Assembly: GCF_019703515.2 (NCBI RefSeq)
Contig: NC_059346.1
Location: 54,673,501 to 54,737,500, forward strand
Reading direction: 5' to 3'
Source: Myxocyprinus asiaticus
Taxonomy: Eukaryota > Chordata > Actinopteri > Cypriniformes > Catostomidae
Length of the DNA stretch: 64,000 bases
Part shown: positions 63,211-64,000 of the stretch, piece by piece
Numbering within the stretch: position 1 is the stretch's first letter
Layout of the letters: every line of letters starts with the position of its first letter
Position numbers and translations under genes: made by a program
Notes under the pieces: model-generated
Told to the model about the DNA's origin: nothing
The model's input: only the letters and a program-made list of their open reading frames with translations
Database searches by the model: none

Positions 63211-63334
63211 TTTTCTTCCTTTATTTTTTTTTTCTCTCTCTCTGGCAGCTAATGTTAATTTGATTATGTGGATATGTAATACCTCTTGTTCTTGTGGCAT
63301 TGAATCAATAAAGCATTAAAAAAAAAAAAAAAAA

Positions 63335-63351
63335 ATGTGTTTCATCAGAAT
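63335..63351 (+). repeat. Target-site duplication, right copy
   Basis: ATGTGTTTCATCAGAAT directly after the L1 poly-A tail; the L2 coding text resumes at once (MCVEDMVPTR). Confidence 0.95.
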
Positions 63352-64000
63352 GTGCGTAGAGGACATGGTTCCAACCAGAACAATACGAATCTATCCGAAT
63401 CAGAAACCTTGGATTAATAGCGATGTTCGCGCGGCACTTAACGTGCGGACCTCCGCTTTTAATTCCGGGAATGTGGAGGAGCATAAACAAGCCAGTTATG
63501 CCCTCCGAAAAACTATCAGAACCGCAAAACGCCAGTACAGGAGCAAGATTGAAGGACAGTTTAACACCACCAACTCTTGAAGCATGTGGCAGGGAATTAA
63601 CATCATCACAGACTTTAAAGGGAATAAAAACTCTGCCATGAACACCGCTACCTCTCTCCCGGATGAGCTAAATACTTTTTACGCTCGTTTTGAGGGAAAT
63701 AACACCGCCCTCGCGGAGAGAGCTCTCGCGGCCGAAGCTACAGAGGTTAGTTCACTCTCCGTCTCTGTAGTGGATGTAACCTGATCCTTCCGACGGGTGA
63801 ATATCCGCAAAGCTGCGGGCCCATACGGCATTCCGGGCCGCGTCATCAGAGCGTGCGCGAACCAGCTGGCTGGTGTTTTTACGGACATTTTCAACCTTTC
63901 CCTCTCTTTGTCTGTAGTCCCAACATGCTTTAAAACATCCACCATTGTGCCTGTTCCAAAACAATCAAAAATAACTTGCTTAAATGACTGGCGTCCTGTT

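Larger units (their letters stand above)
58123..63334 (+). mobile_element. L1/Tx1-type LINE, near full length, nested in the L2
   Basis: A 5.2-kb insertion running from CCGGGGCTCCAAGATGACAC to a poly-A tail (63319-63334) with AATAAA at 63307-63312, bounded by a perfect 17-bp duplication. It carries an ORF1 (58344-59224) and an ORF2 (59495-63210) with endonuclease, reverse transcriptase and a C-terminal zinc motif, each broken by a few stops or frameshifts. Length and the non-coding leader of about 220 bp suggest little or no 5' truncation. TPRT (target-primed reverse transcription) explains the poly-A tail and duplication. Confidence 0.92.
57488..64000 (+). mobile_element. L2-clade LINE, 5'-truncated, split by an L1/Tx1 LINE
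   Basis: The part before the split (57488-58122) encodes the second half of an APE endonuclease: FTAVIITAVYIPPQA, AAFIVTGDFNKA, HISFNTRGDRVLDH and FGKSDHSSILLL, then FDHMDWEMFR. The part after (63352-64000) continues with [42 protein letters not shown], then [40 protein letters not shown] and NDWRPV, the start of reverse transcriptase. In-frame stops are only at 63578-63580 and 63782-63784; the first is a TGA compatible with CpG decay. The reading frame of the two parts matches at the insertion point. The 5' end of the element is missing and the 3' end is outside the window. It lies antisense within slc30a5. Confidence 0.85.

Overview
This is a vertebrate nuclear window, almost certainly from a teleost and most likely a cyprinid (carp or minnow type). 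The reasons are an intronless teleost-type melanin-concentrating hormone (MCH) gene, GT-AG split genes, and a dense load of fish repeats: Tc1-like and hAT transposons, Ty3/gypsy LTRs, a tyrosine-recombinase retroelement, L2 and L1/Tx1 LINEs, tRNA-derived SINEs and palindromic MITEs. I saw no prokaryotic feature, CRISPR array or rRNA. The species call is inference from repeat content.

Three host genes are supported. (1) 17.35-17.73 kb, plus strand: prepro-MCH, a complete single-exon gene of 125 aa with a TATA box 77 bp before the ATG and a poly(A) signal. (2) 44.95-48.38 kb, minus strand: cyclin B1, nine exons, 398 codons, complete from MALRVTR to the final QIS, with destruction box and cyclin box. 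(3) 51.27-55.59 kb, minus strand: the last seven exons (421 codons) of zinc transporter slc30a5 (ZnT5). Its 5' exons are not seen and should lie beyond base 64000. The tandem same-strand order slc30a5 then ccnb1 matches the order known in mammals, which supports both identifications.

Most of the rest is layered mobile DNA. From 4.76 to 14.48 kb there is probably one old Ty3/gypsy element (5' LTR, gag start, RT fragment, integrase/chromodomain, 3' LTR, 4/5-matching flanking duplication) torn apart by a hAT element, MITEs, a Tc1 relic and terminal repeats of a tyrosine-recombinase element. The range 22.3-24.6 kb holds a decayed tyrosine recombinase followed by a GC-rich repeat field and a pair of direct terminal repeats; the same terminal repeats recur inverted at 11.2-11.9 kb. 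Solo LTRs lie at 19.8 and 26.6 kb, the second nested in a hAT element with a perfect 8-bp duplication. Tc1-like relics lie at 9.8, 30.3 and 41.7 kb, and a Tc1 element with 201-bp inverted repeats at 40.1-41.7 kb. In the slc30a5 intron at the right edge, an L2 LINE (57.5 kb to window end) is split by a 5.2-kb L1/Tx1 LINE with a 17-bp target-site duplication.

The host genes do not form a pathway together: MCH is a neuropeptide, cyclin B1 drives mitosis, ZnT5 loads zinc into the secretory pathway. I found no convincing new cellular system. The least routine structure is the tyrosine-recombinase element with its terminal repeats. Long gene-free stretches are listed with what they hold.
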